In this document: piece by piece, positions 5,785-6,241 of the stretch
Position numbering within the stretch: position 1 is the first letter of the stretch
How the letters are laid out: each line of letters opens with the position of its first letter
Assembly: GCA_947252975.1 (NCBI GenBank)
Contig: CAMXWX010000054.1
Location: 1-6,241, forward strand
Length of the DNA: 6,241 nucleotides
From: an uncultured Gardnerella sp.
GTDB taxonomy: Bacteria; Actinomycetota; Actinomycetes; Actinomycetales; Bifidobacteriaceae
Direction: 5' to 3'
Notes under the pieces: model-generated
Told to the model about the DNA's origin: nothing
Database searches by the model: none
What the model saw: only the letters and a program-made list of their open reading frames with translations
Position numbers and translations under genes: made by a program

Positions 5785-6241
5785 ATGATTGCAGGCATTG
5801 GTTGCGATGTTGTTAATGTTGCGGATTTTGCGCAACAAATGCAAGATGGCAATGGGTGGCGATCGCTATTTTCTACGCGTGAGCTTAGGCAGTGCGCTAT
5901 GCGAGCACAATTAAAAAACGACGCTGAGGCGATTCATATTGCTGCTCGCTGGGCTGGTAAAGAGGCGGTTATAAAAGCGTGGTGCGAAGCGATGAGCACT
6001 CTTGGTTTGCAATATCCGTATACTTTAGACAACACTCCTTGGGCAAGCATTGAGATTTTAGACGATTCGCATGGATGTCCAAGCGTTCGACTTAGTGAAG
6101 ACGTTAATCAAAAGCTTCTAGAATCATTACACGCGCCAGAGGCGACTAATCTGCATGAATCCGCCAGCGCTAATGTAAGCGTTAATGGTGTAAATCGCGT
6201 AAATCACCCTAATTGGCGTGTGTCTTTAAGTCACGATGGAT
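5785..6241 (+). CDS. acpS: Holo-[acyl-carrier-protein] synthase AcpS, 3' partial
   Basis: Transfers the 4'-phosphopantetheine arm of coenzyme A to the serine of acyl carrier protein (or the ACP domain of a type I fatty acid synthase), a cytoplasmic step needed for lipid synthesis. The 152 visible codons show the family marks: N-terminal MIAGIGCDVVNV with Mg-binding D8, LFSTREL (28-34; family F-T/S-x-x-E), the AARWAGKEAVIKAW helix with K59, E60 (second metal ligand) and K64, and near the end WRVSLSHD (S147, S149, H150). The frame is open to the right edge, so the last part of the protein is missing. SLSHD falls around residue 147-151, later than in typical compact AcpS of about 120-130 residues; an Asn/Val/Ser-rich insertion at roughly 113-142 accounts for this. 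The ATG start is supported by the GIGCD motif right after it and a good Shine-Dalgarno. It is probably transcribed independently of the upstream gene. Confidence 0.92.
   Translation, partial: MIAGIGCDVVNVADFAQQMQDGNGWRSLFSTRELRQCAMRAQLKNDAEAIHIAARWAGKEAVIKAWCEAMSTLGLQYPYTLDNTPWASIEILDDSHGCPSVRLSEDVNQKLLESLHAPEATNLHESASANVSVNGVNRVNHPNWRVSLSHDG
6181..6207 (+). repeat. Three near-tandem 9-bp units in acpS
   Basis: GTTAATGGT, GTAAATCGC and GTAAATCAC follow each other in frame and encode VNG-VNR-VNH, inside the segment that separates the AcpS core from its SLSHD motif. This suggests the insertion grew by local duplication. The identity is low enough that chance is possible. Confidence 0.45.

Overview
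This AT-rich window most likely comes from a Gardnerella-type member of the Bifidobacteriaceae. That reading rests on the protein content: a giant exported alpha-amylase/pullulanase fusion laid out like the bifidobacterial amylopullulanases (ApuB type), next to an actinobacterial-looking AcpS, all in AT-leaning codons. The species call is inference from recognised protein style and was not confirmed by any search.

Layout. Positions 1-5546 (+) are one uninterrupted coding frame, already open at the left edge. It lacks its true start, signal peptide and the first part of its first catalytic barrel. In order it encodes: a GH13 alpha-amylase module, a CBM25-like starch-binding domain with a hexanucleotide-encoded poly-Asn loop, two CBM41 (PUD) domains, a small beta domain, a CBM48-like domain, a complete type I pullulanase (GH13_14) barrel with its C domain, a Pro/Thr/Gln/Lys-rich wall-spanning linker, an Ig-like domain and a single C-terminal transmembrane anchor with no LPXTG motif. 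Both barrels keep all three catalytic carboxylates. Positions 5547-5784 are intergenic and unusually structured: a 12-bp palindrome, a perfect 19-bp stem-loop, and a 106-bp stretch bounded by 25-nt inverted repeats that share a GTTATATTTG motif with an internal copy. A candidate promoter for the next gene lies in its right part. Positions 5785-6241 (+) are the start of acpS (holo-ACP synthase), cut by the right edge just after the SLSHD motif.

How it works together. The surface enzyme should cut alpha-1,4 bonds (amylase half) and alpha-1,6 branch points (pullulanase half) of glycogen or starch while its binding modules hold the polymer. This suits a glycogen-rich mucosal niche. acpS is a housekeeping gene for acyl carrier protein activation and has no evident functional tie to the polysaccharide enzyme. 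The hairpin between them suggests separate transcription units.

The window does not show a clearly new biological system. The parts most worth a second look are the intergenic repeat array before acpS, the variable-looking poly-Asn microsatellite, and the membrane-anchored dual-enzyme architecture.
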